Source of the DNA: Nitzschia sp. DOCU1
Taxonomy: Eukaryota; Bacillariophyta; Bacillariophyceae; Bacillariales; Bacillariaceae
NCBI GenBank assembly: GCA_951394045.1
Contig: OX595989.1
Span: 682,001-746,000, forward strand
Reading direction: 5' to 3'
Length of the DNA stretch: 64,000 bases
Each line of letters begins with the position of its first letter. Position 1 is the first letter of the stretch. Below are positions 21,201-30,877 of the stretch, one piece after another. The notes beneath the pieces were generated by a model that searched no databases, was not told the DNA's origin, and saw only the letters and a program-made list of their open reading frames with translations. Both the position numbers and the translations under genes were made by a program.

Positions 21201-23021
21201 AGCGCATCGGCTACGGAATCGTGCCCGTGACCAAGCAAATCGATACTCTCGCTGCCGAGTACCCTGCAGCGACCAACTACCTCTACATGACCTACCATGG
21301 TATCGAGAATGATGTCGAGTCTGCTCAAGGTGGTGTTGCCGTTATCGGATCTGGTGCCTACCGTATTGGTTCTTCCATCGAGTTCGATTGGTGCGGAGTC
21401 AGTGCTATCCGGGCTCTCCGACAACGTGGATTCAAGGCGACTATGATCAACTACAACCCCGAGACTGTGTCGACGGATTACGACGAATGTGATCGGCTAT
21501 ACTTTGAGGAGCTGAACCGTGAGCGTGTTCTCGACATCTACACCCGAGACCAGTGCGATGGTGTTGTTGTCAGTGTTGGTGGGCAGATTCCCAATGGACT
21601 TGCCATTCCTCTGGCCCGTGCCGGCGTCAAGATTTTGGGTACCTCGGCAGAGTCGATTGATAATGCCGAGGACCGCAACAAGTTCAGTGCCATGATTGAT
21701 GAGATCGGCGTTCAGCAACCACGATGGTGCGAGCTTACCAGCACTGATTCGGCTCTCAAGTTTGCAAATGAAGTTGGCTACCCAGGTCCGTCACGTACTC
21801 ATTTTCCTTGTTGGATTTATTTATTTTGTTGGCGCTCACCCTTTTCTGCCTCTCTTTACAACAGTTCTTGTTCGTCCTTCTTATGTGCTCAGTGGTGCTG
21901 CCATGAATGTTGCTTGGTCTGATGAACAATTGAAGGCCTTCCTCACCGAGGCCGCTGATGTCTCGAAGGAGCACCCCGTCGTACTCTCTGATTTTATCGA
22001 GGGTGCAACCGAAATTGAATTTGATGGTGTTGGAAAAAATGGAGAAATCATTGCTGCTGCCATCCACGAGCATATCGAGAATGCCGGTGTCCACTCTGGT
22101 GACGCTACTTTGGTCCTTCCTCCCCAAACCCTATCTGCATACACAATGCACCGTGTGCGAGATGCAGCCAAGAAAATTATCAAACGCCTCAACATCACCG
22201 GCCCTGTCAACATCCAGTTCGTTGCCAAGGGAACGGATGTCATGTGTATTGAGACCAACGTCCGAGCTTCACGATCCTTCCCCTTCGTGTCCAAGACTAT
22301 GGGAGTTGATTTCATTGAGGCCGCTACTCGTGCCATGGTCGATGACGATACCTCTGACATGGACTTGCCTACTCTGGAGACTCGCAACCGACCCAGCAGG
22401 TTCGTCGGTGTGAAGGTTCCCATGTTCTCGTTCACTCGTCTCCGAGGTTCCGATCCCGTTCTTGGTGTAGAGATGGCATCGACCGGTGAGGTCGCATGCT
22501 TCGGAGCCACCCGTGAGGAGGCCTTCCTGAAGGGTCTGTTGTCCACTGGTTTCAAGATGCCAAAGAAGAACATCATGGTGTCCGTCCAAGCCAGCCTTCA
22601 GGATCAATTCACCCACAGCGCCTGGCAGCTGCATGAACTTGGATTCATATTGCATGCAACCGACGCTACCTATGAAGTCTTGCAGAAGAACCATGTCCCC
22701 TGCAAGAACGTTGCCTACCCGACGGAAGAAGGCACTCCAGAGCGTCCTAACGCCCTTGACCTGATCCGCGACGACACCATTGGTCTTTGCATCAATATCC
22801 CTACGCACGAATCTCAACGCGTCAAGGATAACTATTTGATGCGCCGAACTGCCATGGACTTTGGAATCCCTCTTTTGACCAACACCAACTTGGTGAAGGT
22901 CTTTGCCGATGCCATCCACGCCCACAATATCGATAAGGGCCTTGAACCAAAGACTCTCTTCGAACACTACGAAGCTGAAAAGGACAACGATGCCTGGACG
23001 AGCCCATCGGAGTTTCATTAG
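18220..23021 (+). CDS. carbamoyl-phosphate synthase, glutaminase fused to synthetase
   Basis: Makes carbamoyl phosphate for pyrimidine or urea-cycle metabolism. Exons 18220-18339, 18443-19603, 19686-20399, 20471-21785 and 21865-23021 give 1,488 residues; introns are 71-103 nt. Residues 1-400 are the small-subunit plus class I glutaminase domain with the triad Cys 273 (FGICMGNQ), His 357 and Glu 359 (QFHPEA). The nucleophile Cys is kept, so glutamine use is expected, unlike animal ammonia-dependent CPS I. Two ATP-grasp halves follow, starting at [20 protein letters not shown] and [19 protein letters not shown], then a C-terminal MGS-type allosteric domain. No presequence precedes [12 protein letters not shown], which favours a cytosolic form. 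Diatoms also have a mitochondrial paralogue, so an unseen upstream exon remains possible. Confidence 0.96.
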
Positions 23022-23225
23022 ATTGGAAACCCTCTGCCGGTCGAGTCAAGGTCGCCCGTTCTGTGCAATATACATGTTACATATACGAAAAATGATATAT
23101 TAGATATACGAATCATTGACAAACCCACTTCGTTCTGACAAGCCTCTCTAATTCATTCTATGATCTTTGCGACAATCTTAACTGGCGTAACTCGTTGTTC
23201 TTCTGTCTGGCATTACAGGCAACTT

Positions 23226-24828
23226 TTACACCATTTCTTCCGAACGAGAGGACTTTGAACCAACATGTGTCGGGCCAGATGCTGGAAAGGGTGCATGCGC
23301 TTTCATCTTCCGCCGCCGATCTCTGAAGGCATGAGATATCTTGTCCCTGGCCGTGTCAAAACTGACTTCAGTCCATCCACTACCAGCTTGCTTCAAAAAC
23401 CGCCCCGATGACCCTTCTATGGCTTGGATGACCTGCTCCGCAATAAACGTTTTGTCCATGAGTTTTGCCCCCTCGTAAGCTTCCAGATGCGAATCAATCA
23501 GCTTTCGCAGTCGTATGTTTCCAGGATGATTTTGCGTCGCTTTCCCCCTTCCGAAAATGACATCGTTGGCAGAAGGCGCCGATATGTTATGCTCAGCTAA
23601 TAGGAGAACATCTGCGGTGCTGCCGCCCTCGGCGAGTTTTCGCGTGTCAATCCATCGGTTCAGAGACTCTACAATGACATCCCCTGTGCTCGAGTCTAGC
23701 GGAATACTCCGTGATGATATACCGAACGTTTGTAGCGTGTATGCGTTTTCAACGACGGATCCTGTTGGGCGACCAAGGGGGGCAAAATTGGTAAACAAAC
23801 CGAAAACGCACTAGCGAGGCGGGGTGTTACATCACTAATAAAAACGTACCTTCGTGTAGGCGAAAACGCGCCCTGTAGTCAGGCCCCATTGCCAACATGG
23901 CAAGAGCGCTAAGTGCGGTGATCTTTGGGTCATTGTGGCAAACGTGAAAACTGTTGACTCGGACGGGAAGAGCCCCTAGCAACGTTGTATTTCGCCATGC
24001 ATCGATCCGATCCACGACTCCATCCTGGTTGGTCACCAGAAGAACGATTCCTCGCTTCTGATCAATGTCATGTTCTGTAGTCGTCATGAGCATGTAAAAG
24101 AATACTCGTAATCTACTTTCCAGTTTCAAGTGAGAAAATCTGTGCTTTTGGAACTTTCCCACAACAATCCGCCCGGACCGATCTCTGTTCAAAAGCAGTT
24201 GGAACAAACCTGATTGAAGGACCATCCGATCACTGGGATCGCTCAACAGGTCCCGGATTTCAATTCTTTTTGTGAGTTTATCCTCACCAAATAGCTCCAG
24301 TTTGTATTCAAAAAAGGCTAGCATCCGTCTGGCGGCGTGCTTGGCATTAAAATATTCCGCCCGCAGGAACATGAGAGAAAATTCCTGCCGAGAAACGTAT
24401 TCCGGATCCCTCCCTCTAGCTTTTGCAAAGGCTGAATTCGCAGGTGCCGACTGAAGCTCCGCCGTTAAGGCCACCAGACTTTCCCCTAGCAGCTCCTCGG
24501 TCTCAACAACCCCAGAAGAGTTTTGAACTCCATGAATTTCTTCCAGGACACGATTGCGGTCGTCTAACGAAAGTTTATATAGCTCTTTGGCGACTAAGGC
24601 ATCGGTACTTTCAGGAGCAGGATCAACGGGTGGTGGCAATGAAGTCGGATTCTGGGGTCTTACGAGATCTTCCTCCTTGACGCCCTCCACATGTGGGGGG
24701 ACGGAATGTCTTAATGGATTTTTCCATAGCATGCCACTGGCGAATTTTGATGGGTCGAGAGCCCCATCGCAGCATTGATTCCCACTCTCCGCCATTTGAC
24801 CAGAGGACAGGTCGAGAGCACGCTTCAT
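23226..24828 (-). CDS. CRAL-TRIO-like protein with DUF6824-type domain
   Basis: Exons 24828-23850 and 23761-23226 on the minus strand, joined in phase 1 across an 88-nt intron (GTACGT...CAACAG), encode 504 residues. Residues about 60-330 contain QSGLFQLLLNRDRSGRIVV and LPVRVNSFHVCHNDPKI, which resemble the lipid-binding CRAL-TRIO fold. The C-terminal part carries NDVIFGRGKATQNHPGN, a Lys/Ala-rich helix, GRFLKQ and GWTEVSFDTARDKISHAFRDRRR, the signature of a small domain common in diatoms and, as I recall, annotated DUF6824. The start is the first ATG; the frame upstream opens only from ATT. The role is unknown; the basic C-terminal domain could bind nucleic acid. It is convergent with the CPS gene, 204 bases away. 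Confidence 0.85.
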
Positions 24829-25705
24829 TGTGAAGCCGGTTGAAGCGATTAGATGTAAGCGATGCGAATAATTATAAACGACTTGCCGAAAGCTTTGTCC
24901 TCGTCCCAATCACAAGCGAAATTGATGTGGGGAGAGGGATATGTTCCAACCGACACATGTCCTCTCCGCCACGGAAGATTCTTCTGCCCTTCGCGACACA
25001 CGAGCACCTCGTGTGTCGGTGCTTGGGCTGGTTTATTTATCTTCCAACGTCGCTTTTCACTTGAAATTAGGGTTATTATTATTATTATTATTAGCAGGAT
25101 AGATAACCGCCATCTGTGTTTCCTAATTGAAGTCGTTCATGGCGAATAAGTCCTTATCCTCTGTAGTACGTTATCTGGTTATTGTACATTTTCCACAAAG
25201 GCATAAACTGTGGAAGAATCACTCACTTCGCAAGAATACTACTTGTCACAAGTCCCTCCGACGGAATACCGGTCGACCGATGGACAGTGGCAATGCCGTT
25301 TTTATTTAAGGGGTCCTCATTCTCCAGGCGCTAATACAGTAGAATTTAGAGTGACAAGATCATCATCGGTACGTAGTAGCAGGGATCACAACACACCTCT
25401 CTCTACTACGTACCCACGAAAATGAATCTTCGTCGTTTTATGCTCTTTGGATGAAAACTTTCCAGGCGCAACGGAACATCCAACTCATGGCCTTGTTCCT
25501 TGTTGCTGACATGTTGTTGAGAGGCCCACAACGCTCTCCACGTATAATACATACACGCCACAAGGCGTTCTTCCTCTTGTTTTGTTCGCTTCGGTGTTGT
25601 AACGGAAGATCCGTGAGTTGCGAAACGCTGGCACTCTGGGATCTTCTTTGTTGACGAGATTCAGCGCAGCCTAAAGTCTTCCCTGGAAAGATTTGCTGAC
25701 GGAAA
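24829..25705. other. divergent intergenic region
   Basis: Promoters of the CRAL-TRIO-like gene (minus strand) and the PhoD-like gene (plus strand). It includes a (TTA)7 microsatellite at 25073-25093. ORFs here are short and motif-free. Confidence 0.5.
25073..25093. repeat. (TTA)7 microsatellite
   Basis: Seven perfect TTA units in the gap between two divergent genes. Confidence 0.9.
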
Positions 25706-27244
25706 ATGTCCAGCAGAATAATCTTTGGATCTTGTTCGAGTCAACACTACGAGGAACAGCCACTTTGGCCAGTGATTCTTAAACGAAATGCCACTGCCTT
25801 TGTGTGGGGAGGTGATGCGGTTTATGCCGATGACCGCATCTCTCGGAAGAGGGGTCGACGGAAGCGGCGGGATGCGACCCCCGAGTATCTAAGAAACAAA
25901 CTCACGGAACAACGAAATCACCCTGGATACAAAGCGTTGCTCGAAACCAATATATCGATCTTTGGTACGGTCGACGACCACGACTATGGCACCAACAATG
26001 GCGATCGTACATTTGAGTGGAGGCTAGAAAATGCTGTGGAATACGTTCGCTTTTTGGATCTCTCAGAAGATTCGCCAGTGTTTCGGCGTGCGATGGATGG
26101 TCATGGCGTGTACGGGGTTCAAGTCTACGACTTTGAACGGCCTCTTGGTTCACAACTGTTGACCGATGTAGAAGCAGGGTTGGATCCGGATGTTGTGTCC
26201 GATTCGTCCTTTCAAAGTTCTTTGAACCAAGATCCTGGTGTTGACACCAACACTAACAAGTTAGTCGCTGTATTCGTCTTGGACATTCGCTCGAACAGAA
26301 GCCCTTGGAGCAAATCATTTCCGCAGCGATTTCAGCTGGACGCTGATGGAGACATGTTGGGCGCGCAACAATGGCATTGGTTCGAAACGGCCTTGAGTCG
26401 ATCAACGGCGGCAGTCAATGTAGTGGTAACGGGCTTACAAGTCCACCCGGAGCGTTTCATTGATTCCAATCTCGTGGAAAGTTGGGGCGGGTTTCCTCGA
26501 TCACAACATCGACTCTATCAAGCGCTGACGCAACCCAACGTCCAGGCGCCCATACTTATCAGCGGCGATGTTCATCATGCCCAACTCTTGCGAAAAGATT
26601 GCCGGCAAAATCTACCTGACCGGGATATTGTTCGACCCTTGTACGAAATCACTACTAGTGGAATGACGCATTCCTGGGGGACCCAATATTGTGGAAGACT
26701 TGATGGGAACCCATTTTGTCACTATAGGTACTACCGAATCCTACTCCCATCAATTGTGCATTTGGCGCATTGGCTCTGCCCTTGGAAAGAGCTAGTAATA
26801 GATGATCAAAGTCAGGAGCGTCAATATAGTTTGGAGCTCAATGTCGCAGAACTCGAGTTTGATTGGGATCGTCGAACAGTTGTGGTGAGTGTTCTCGGGG
26901 TGGAAGGCCGAGTTTTACTACAGCAAGAATGGCATATGAATCATTTGACCGAAACCAAAGAAACCATGGTGGACGCGCAAGATTTTGAGACGGCGAAATA
27001 CCGACTTGCAGCGTCAGGGCTACTTCAGGCGGACGGCGATTCGGTTTGCGTCCACTACCGAGGCCTTCCGAGTCGTTTCCACTTTGCCATTGGCGTCGGG
27101 TTCCACCTAGCACTATTGTTGACACTGGGTACTTTGCCCATGTGGTTGCCTATGCTCGTCTGTTGGAAAGCAGTTGGTCTTGCACGAAAGCGGTTGGTGG
27201 GGCGTCGTCCGAATATTCGAACCGACAAGAGCAAAGTTTCATAG
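25706..27244 (+). CDS. PhoD-like phosphatase, C-terminal membrane anchor
   Basis: A 512-residue, single-exon metallophosphatase-fold protein of the alkaline phosphatase D type. Motifs in order: RIIFGSCSSQ (4-13), VWGGDAVYADDR (34-44), GTVDDHDYGTNNGD (87-100), VVVTGLQVHPERF and ISGDVHHAQLL (about 285-295), the last holding metal-binding His residues. Family members hydrolyse phosphodiesters or monoesters and often act at the cell surface when phosphate is scarce. There is no N-terminal signal peptide; a hydrophobic segment near 457-492 (IGVGFHLALLLTLGTLPMW...) would anchor it at its C-terminus, with a basic tail after it. A direct catalytic test is lacking, and the metal site is only partly comparable with bacterial PhoD. 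It is convergent with malate dehydrogenase. Confidence 0.88.
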   Translation: MSSRIIFGSCSSQHYEEQPLWPVILKRNATAFVWGGDAVYADDRISRKRGRRKRRDATPEYLRNKLTEQRNHPGYKALLETNISIFGTVDDHDYGTNNGDRTFEWRLENAVEYVRFLDLSEDSPVFRRAMDGHGVYGVQVYDFERPLGSQLLTDVEAGLDPDVVSDSSFQSSLNQDPGVDTNTNKLVAVFVLDIRSNRSPWSKSFPQRFQLDADGDMLGAQQWHWFETALSRSTAAVNVVVTGLQVHPERFIDSNLVESWGGFPRSQHRLYQALTQPNVQAPILISGDVHHAQLLRKDCRQNLPDRDIVRPLYEITTSGMTHSWGTQYCGRLDGNPFCHYRYYRILLPSIVHLAHWLCPWKELVIDDQSQERQYSLELNVAELEFDWDRRTVVVSVLGVEGRVLLQQEWHMNHLTETKETMVDAQDFETAKYRLAASGLLQADGDSVCVHYRGLPSRFHFAIGVGFHLALLLTLGTLPMWLPMLVCWKAVGLARKRLVGRRPNIRTDKSKVS

Positions 27245-27447
27245 TTCGAGGCACATTTTCTATTAGGTAGGTACCAGAGGTCGTCGATCGCGTACTACTA
27301 GAGCCAGTTTCTATTTTTCAAATAAAAGGATACATTTTTATATTAGAAAACCTCTTGTTCAAAAGACCAGGATATCCAATCCAGTCAATACCATATCGTT
27401 ATTGTGGCTCCCATGCCCGAGCCACGACCATTTTTCCGCACACTATC

Positions 27448-28586
27448 TTAGTTCTTGTTGGCAAAGTCCACACCCTTTTGGATTTGTGCCTTTAGTTCGG
27501 GCAACATTTTGTCTAACCATCCTTGTTCGTAGGGAGTGATGCTTCCAAATCCTCGGACTTCTTCCACACCATCCTTACCAAACTTGCACGGCGAAGCAAA
27601 GTAGGCAGCATCCGTCAAGGATGATTCCACAAATGCGCATTGGACAATACTATCATCTCCTTCCATTGCCTTGAGGACATTTTCGGCAAAGAGATATCCC
27701 GCATATGCCATACTCAAAGTGGCCGATCCGGCCCCCGCCTTGGCCTTGACGACTTCGTCACCGCCGAATTGAGTTCGGACGGTGAGTGCTTCTCGGTCGC
27801 TGTCCGAAGGAGAAAATCCTGGAACTTGCGAAAACAATGGCAAAATAGTAATACCCGCATGTCCTCCAATGACTGTGACATCCAAGTCCTTTGGATTTTT
27901 GCCCATGGCGGCAGCGACAAAGGTATTTGCACGGCAAACATCCAAAGTGGTGACACCGCAAACCTTTTTGGGATTGTAGACGCCCTTCTTCTTCAAAACT
28001 TCGGCGGCGATCGGGACGGTGCTATTGACGGGGTTTGAGATAATGGCCAAGACAGCATCGGGGCAGAATTCGGCGCAAGATTCGATCAAGTTCTTTACAA
28101 TGCCTGATGGTGAAAATGATGAACAACGACGAAGCCAGTGACCGTGAGAAATCTTGCCTATTCGGTATTTCATAGTCGTCGTCAAGTGCCGTACGTACCT
28201 GCATTGGTGTTGAAGAGATCGTCTCTTGTCATTCCCGGTTTTCGGGGAACCCCGGCAGGAATCACAACGAGCGAAGCTCCCTTCAAGGCCGCCTCAATGC
28301 CAGTATTGTGCGACGGCGGCCACGAGCCAGCCGCCGGCAAATTTCCCGTGACCGTCGACGCCGTGGGAATGTGCGACAAATCGGCAGCGACACCAGGAGT
28401 GCCGACAATATCATAACAACTCAACTCGGTGACATGGGGGGACAACTTGAGAAGCAAACTGAGAGGCTGACCGATACCTCCGCCAGCACCCAAGACGGCA
28501 ACTTTCTTTCCCATGGCGGCAGTCGAAGAATAAAAGCGAGAGTTTGTTTGGACGACGAAACGACGGGCAGCAGTAGTAGTAAACAT
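27448..28586 (-). CDS. MDH: malate dehydrogenase, mitochondrial type
   Basis: NAD-dependent malate/oxaloacetate interconversion in the TCA cycle. Exons 28586-28199 and 28103-27448 on the minus strand join in phase 1 across a 95-nt intron (GTACGT...CATCAG) to give 347 residues. The presequence [21 protein letters not shown] is basic, Ser/Thr-rich and mitochondrial in style. The mature enzyme starts at [21 protein letters not shown]. Other landmarks: [22 protein letters not shown] (substrate Arg residues), [11 protein letters not shown], and catalytic His in [15 protein letters not shown]. The C-terminus is normal for the family, with no peroxisomal tripeptide. The 5' flank, starting 212 bases upstream of the ATG, is occupied by a TIR element, so its promoter is short or partly supplied by the element. 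Confidence 0.97.
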
Positions 28587-28792
28587 AATTTGTGCGATCC
28601 GATGCGATGCAGACGTTGTGAAGGATGAAGCAAATCGAGAACACGGACTGGAGATCTGCTGAAGTTTGGAGGAGTTCGTATTTTATAGAATCCAATATTA
28701 ATAGATGGATCGGAGGGGGAATGCCGGATCGATGCCGGCAGAATGTCAGTAGGATCTTCGCATTTTGTGCTTGATGGGAGCCTGTCGATGAT

Positions 28793-28797
28793 GAGTC
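28793..28797. repeat. left 5-bp target-site duplication
   Basis: GAGTC directly before the left inverted repeat; the same five bases follow the right inverted repeat at 30379-30383. Confidence 0.75.
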
Positions 28798-28828
28798 TAT
28801 GGGCGCGACAACGCATAGGAAAATACCC
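28798..28828 (+). repeat. left 31-bp terminal inverted repeat
   Basis: Identical over 31 bases to the reverse complement of 30348-30378. The two flanking TC bases also match by chance because of the GAGTC duplication. The sequences diverge immediately inward. Confidence 0.9.
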
Positions 28829-28962
28829 CAAGATTTTTTTTATACCGGACCGTAGATATATATGAGGCCGGCGCGCAATTTTACCATGCCGGCGATCACG
28901 CCAGGCCACCATTTTGGTCACATTGTTCACATTATTCCGTTTAGTCATTTACCTCTTTACTC

Positions 28963-28986
28963 GGCGACGATGTGCACATCATCGCC
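28963..28986. repeat. hairpin inside the TIR element
   Basis: GGCGACGATGT, two bases, then ACATCATCGCC: 11-base arms with one mismatch that can pair as G-U. It lies about 50 bases past the stop of the minus-strand ORF, where it could act as an end-of-transcript or transposition signal. Confidence 0.5.
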
Positions 28987-29037
28987 GCCGACAAACAAAT
29001 AAAAAATAAAATCATAAAAGATATGTTGTATTGTTAC

Positions 29038-29325
29038 TCATTCCTTTTTATCTAAAGCACTCTCATCAAAGTCGGAGAGACGTTTGAAAAACTTCAAAAC
29101 ATCGATCTTGAATTCGGAATAGAGGTGGTTGCCTTTCTCTTCCACTGCAGCAATTAAGAAGGCTTGTTTCGCCTTCATTGAAGTGGATCCACCAACCGTA
29201 AGTCCATGCTTTTCAAGCTCCTCGTCAATCATCTTACCAAAGCGTTGTTCCTCATTCTTTTTCAAACTTGCAATCTTCGACTTGATGCCTTCAGAATTGC
29301 CTTCCTTATAAGCCACGCCGCGCAT
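29038..29325 (-). CDS. unknown ORF 2 of the TIR element
   Basis: A 95-residue ATG frame (start read from 29325) that overlaps the end of ORF 1 by 20 bases in another frame. It is rich in Lys and Glu and mostly helical: FGKMIDEELEKHGLTVGG, then KAKQAFLIAAVEEKG, FKIDVLKFFKRLSDFDE. The overlap and continuous coding character suggest that it and ORF 1 were once a single protein broken by a one-base frameshift, or are joined by an intron I could not place. No known domain. Confidence 0.5.
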   Translation of the reverse strand: MRGVAYKEGNSEGIKSKIASLKKNEEQRFGKMIDEELEKHGLTVGGSTSMKAKQAFLIAAVEEKGNHLYSEFKIDVLKFFKRLSDFDESALDKKE

Positions 29326-30043
29326 CCTGTTCTTTGGTCAAGTCTCGCCTCTCATCATGTTCCTTCTGCACAGCAAATAGGCCAAGATTAGCAGAAGGAA
29401 CAATGGCGACAATCTCGACGGGCACCCTGCCATATTCCTTTGTGAGACAAGCAAAGATAAAATCTTTGACTGTCTTGAAATCTATTGGCTTTTCGTCTCG
29501 ACTTGATGGCGGCGTCACAGTGGTACGCTTACGGCCCGACAAGACTTTGAAGCTCGGTGAGCATACGGCGGTATCAAAAGGTCGTTTCCTGTTTCGTGAT
29601 ATGGGTGCAGATGCAGGGCGTTGCGGCGGCGGCGGTGCACTACTACGCAGAAGTGGCTTGTCTGGGTTGCGAAGGCGATACTCGGACCACACTCTATTCC
29701 AAAATTCTTGGCGTCCTTCTTGTACCTCCGAGCCTTGTAGGCTATCAATTGGTTCGATGCAATAGAAATGAATCTCCTTTTTTGATTCATCATAGTAATT
29801 GATCTTGCGTTTATTACAAACAAGTCTTAGATCGCGAGCTTTCTTGATTGGAAGTATTGAGTTGTGGAGTTCTCCCATGGCTCGATTGAAGCTTGTATTA
29901 TCCAGATTATTGAGTAGACCATTATAATCATTCGAAAAGCGCTTTCGAATTAAATAGATCCAGAATTCATCTGGCTTATACACTTCTTGATATTGAGCAT
30001 GGTCTGCAAGCTTGAAAAATGAGTCCCGGATTGCTCCCTGCAT
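29306..30043 (-). CDS. unknown ORF 1 of the TIR element
   Basis: A 245-residue frame; the ATG is at 30043, since the frame opens two codons earlier only at a GTG. The N-terminal half is basic and aromatic (DEFWIYLIRKRFSNDYNG, IHFYCIEPIDSLQG, RQEFWNRVWSEYRLR). The middle is a Pro/Ser/Arg linker (APPPPQRPASAP), and a conserved-looking segment DFKTVKDFIFACLTKEYGR follows. I see no DDE/D triad, zinc finger, helicase or recombinase motif. AT content is above that of neighbouring genes. It could be a structural or DNA-binding accessory protein, or a captured host gene. The reading frame is intact up to its overlap with ORF 2. Confidence 0.6.
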   Translation of the reverse strand: MQGAIRDSFFKLADHAQYQEVYKPDEFWIYLIRKRFSNDYNGLLNNLDNTSFNRAMGELHNSILPIKKARDLRLVCNKRKINYYDESKKEIHFYCIEPIDSLQGSEVQEGRQEFWNRVWSEYRLRNPDKPLLRSSAPPPPQRPASAPISRNRKRPFDTAVCSPSFKVLSGRKRTTVTPPSSRDEKPIDFKTVKDFIFACLTKEYGRVPVEIVAIVPSANLGLFAVQKEHDERRDLTKEQDARRGL

Positions 30044-30347
30044 GGTCACTGTTCCTTACTACTGTGGCGTCAAAATGATCTCGCCGCCCTGCCCGTTTTG
30101 CACAGAGCTCTATTGGTATGTTTTTGAGAAGTCTGTTGGTGCGGCAGGGCGGAGCTAGTCTAGGGAATAAGAACGATGCCATAGAATGCACCATTGTCAT
30201 TGTCATTTTTGTCGGATGGCAATTTCGTCGCGATCTGATCATTGCCATCAACAATTGATGTGAATGGCTCGAACTGGTCCATTCCCACGTGAAAGTCGCG
30301 GGATTGCCATTTATATATATATACGTTAGCAGATAAACTTTATTTTA

Positions 30348-30378
30348 GGGTATTTTCCTATGCGTTGTCGCGCCCATA
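30348..30378 (-). repeat. right 31-bp terminal inverted repeat
   Basis: The reverse complement of 28798-28828, with no mismatch. Confidence 0.9.
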
Positions 30379-30383
30379 GAGTC
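30379..30383. repeat. right 5-bp target-site duplication
   Basis: GAGTC directly after the right inverted repeat, matching 28793-28797. Confidence 0.75.
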
Positions 30384-30877
30384 CTTCGCCTTGGGTTATG
30401 GGGCGAAGCGACATATGCCCAGTAGTGAAATGCAAGTGCAAATCGCCGTACCCTTCGAGTTGAGCCAATCAAAAGAGCCTATTTTTCGTGAGAGCAACGA
30501 CGGACAGACATTCCCGGTCGAAATTCCAGTCGTCATCGCACTTGGCGCATCTCGTCATCTGGCATTTTCTCACTCCAACAATTCCCCTCTCCAGCCAACG
30601 TTTTCGCTTTCTCGCTTGCTTCGAAGTCGGGGCTTCCGTCATGGTCAACTGATTTGTTTCGTCGGAGTCTGTTCCTTGAAACACGTTTTCTCCGTCATTG
30701 GACACCCAGGTTCTAAATTGTGAGTGGAAGGGAACCCCACATTGACGCATCTACGTGCCCCGGCCACCAACGGCAGTACGACGCGCCAAAAGGTTAATCC
30801 AATCATTCCAGTATCGACAGCAATGCCGATTGTCGTCTACTAAAAGTCGACAGTGAACGATTGATTCGCAAGAGACC
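30384..30877. other. intergenic, no gene seen
   Basis: Between the TIR element and the Mpv17-like gene. It presumably holds the promoter of the latter. ORFs on both strands are short and motif-free. Confidence 0.5.

Larger units (their letters stand above)
28798..30378. mobile_element. 1,581-bp TIR element with unfamiliar ORFs
   Basis: The ends are a perfect 31-bp inverted repeat starting TATGGGCGCG and ending AAAATACCC on the left (28798-28828), with its reverse complement at 30348-30378. A GAGTC duplication flanks both ends. Inside lie two overlapping minus-strand ORFs (29306-30043 and 29038-29325) that do not look like any transposase I know, a 24-bp hairpin (28963-28986) beyond the ORFs, and a 10-bp inverted repeat (30084-30093 with 30143-30152) upstream of them. 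Perfect TIRs suggest a recent insertion. It is probably non-autonomous or belongs to an undescribed group; 5-bp duplications do not fit the common hAT (8), Mutator (9), Harbinger (3) or TTAA-type families. Confidence 0.8.
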
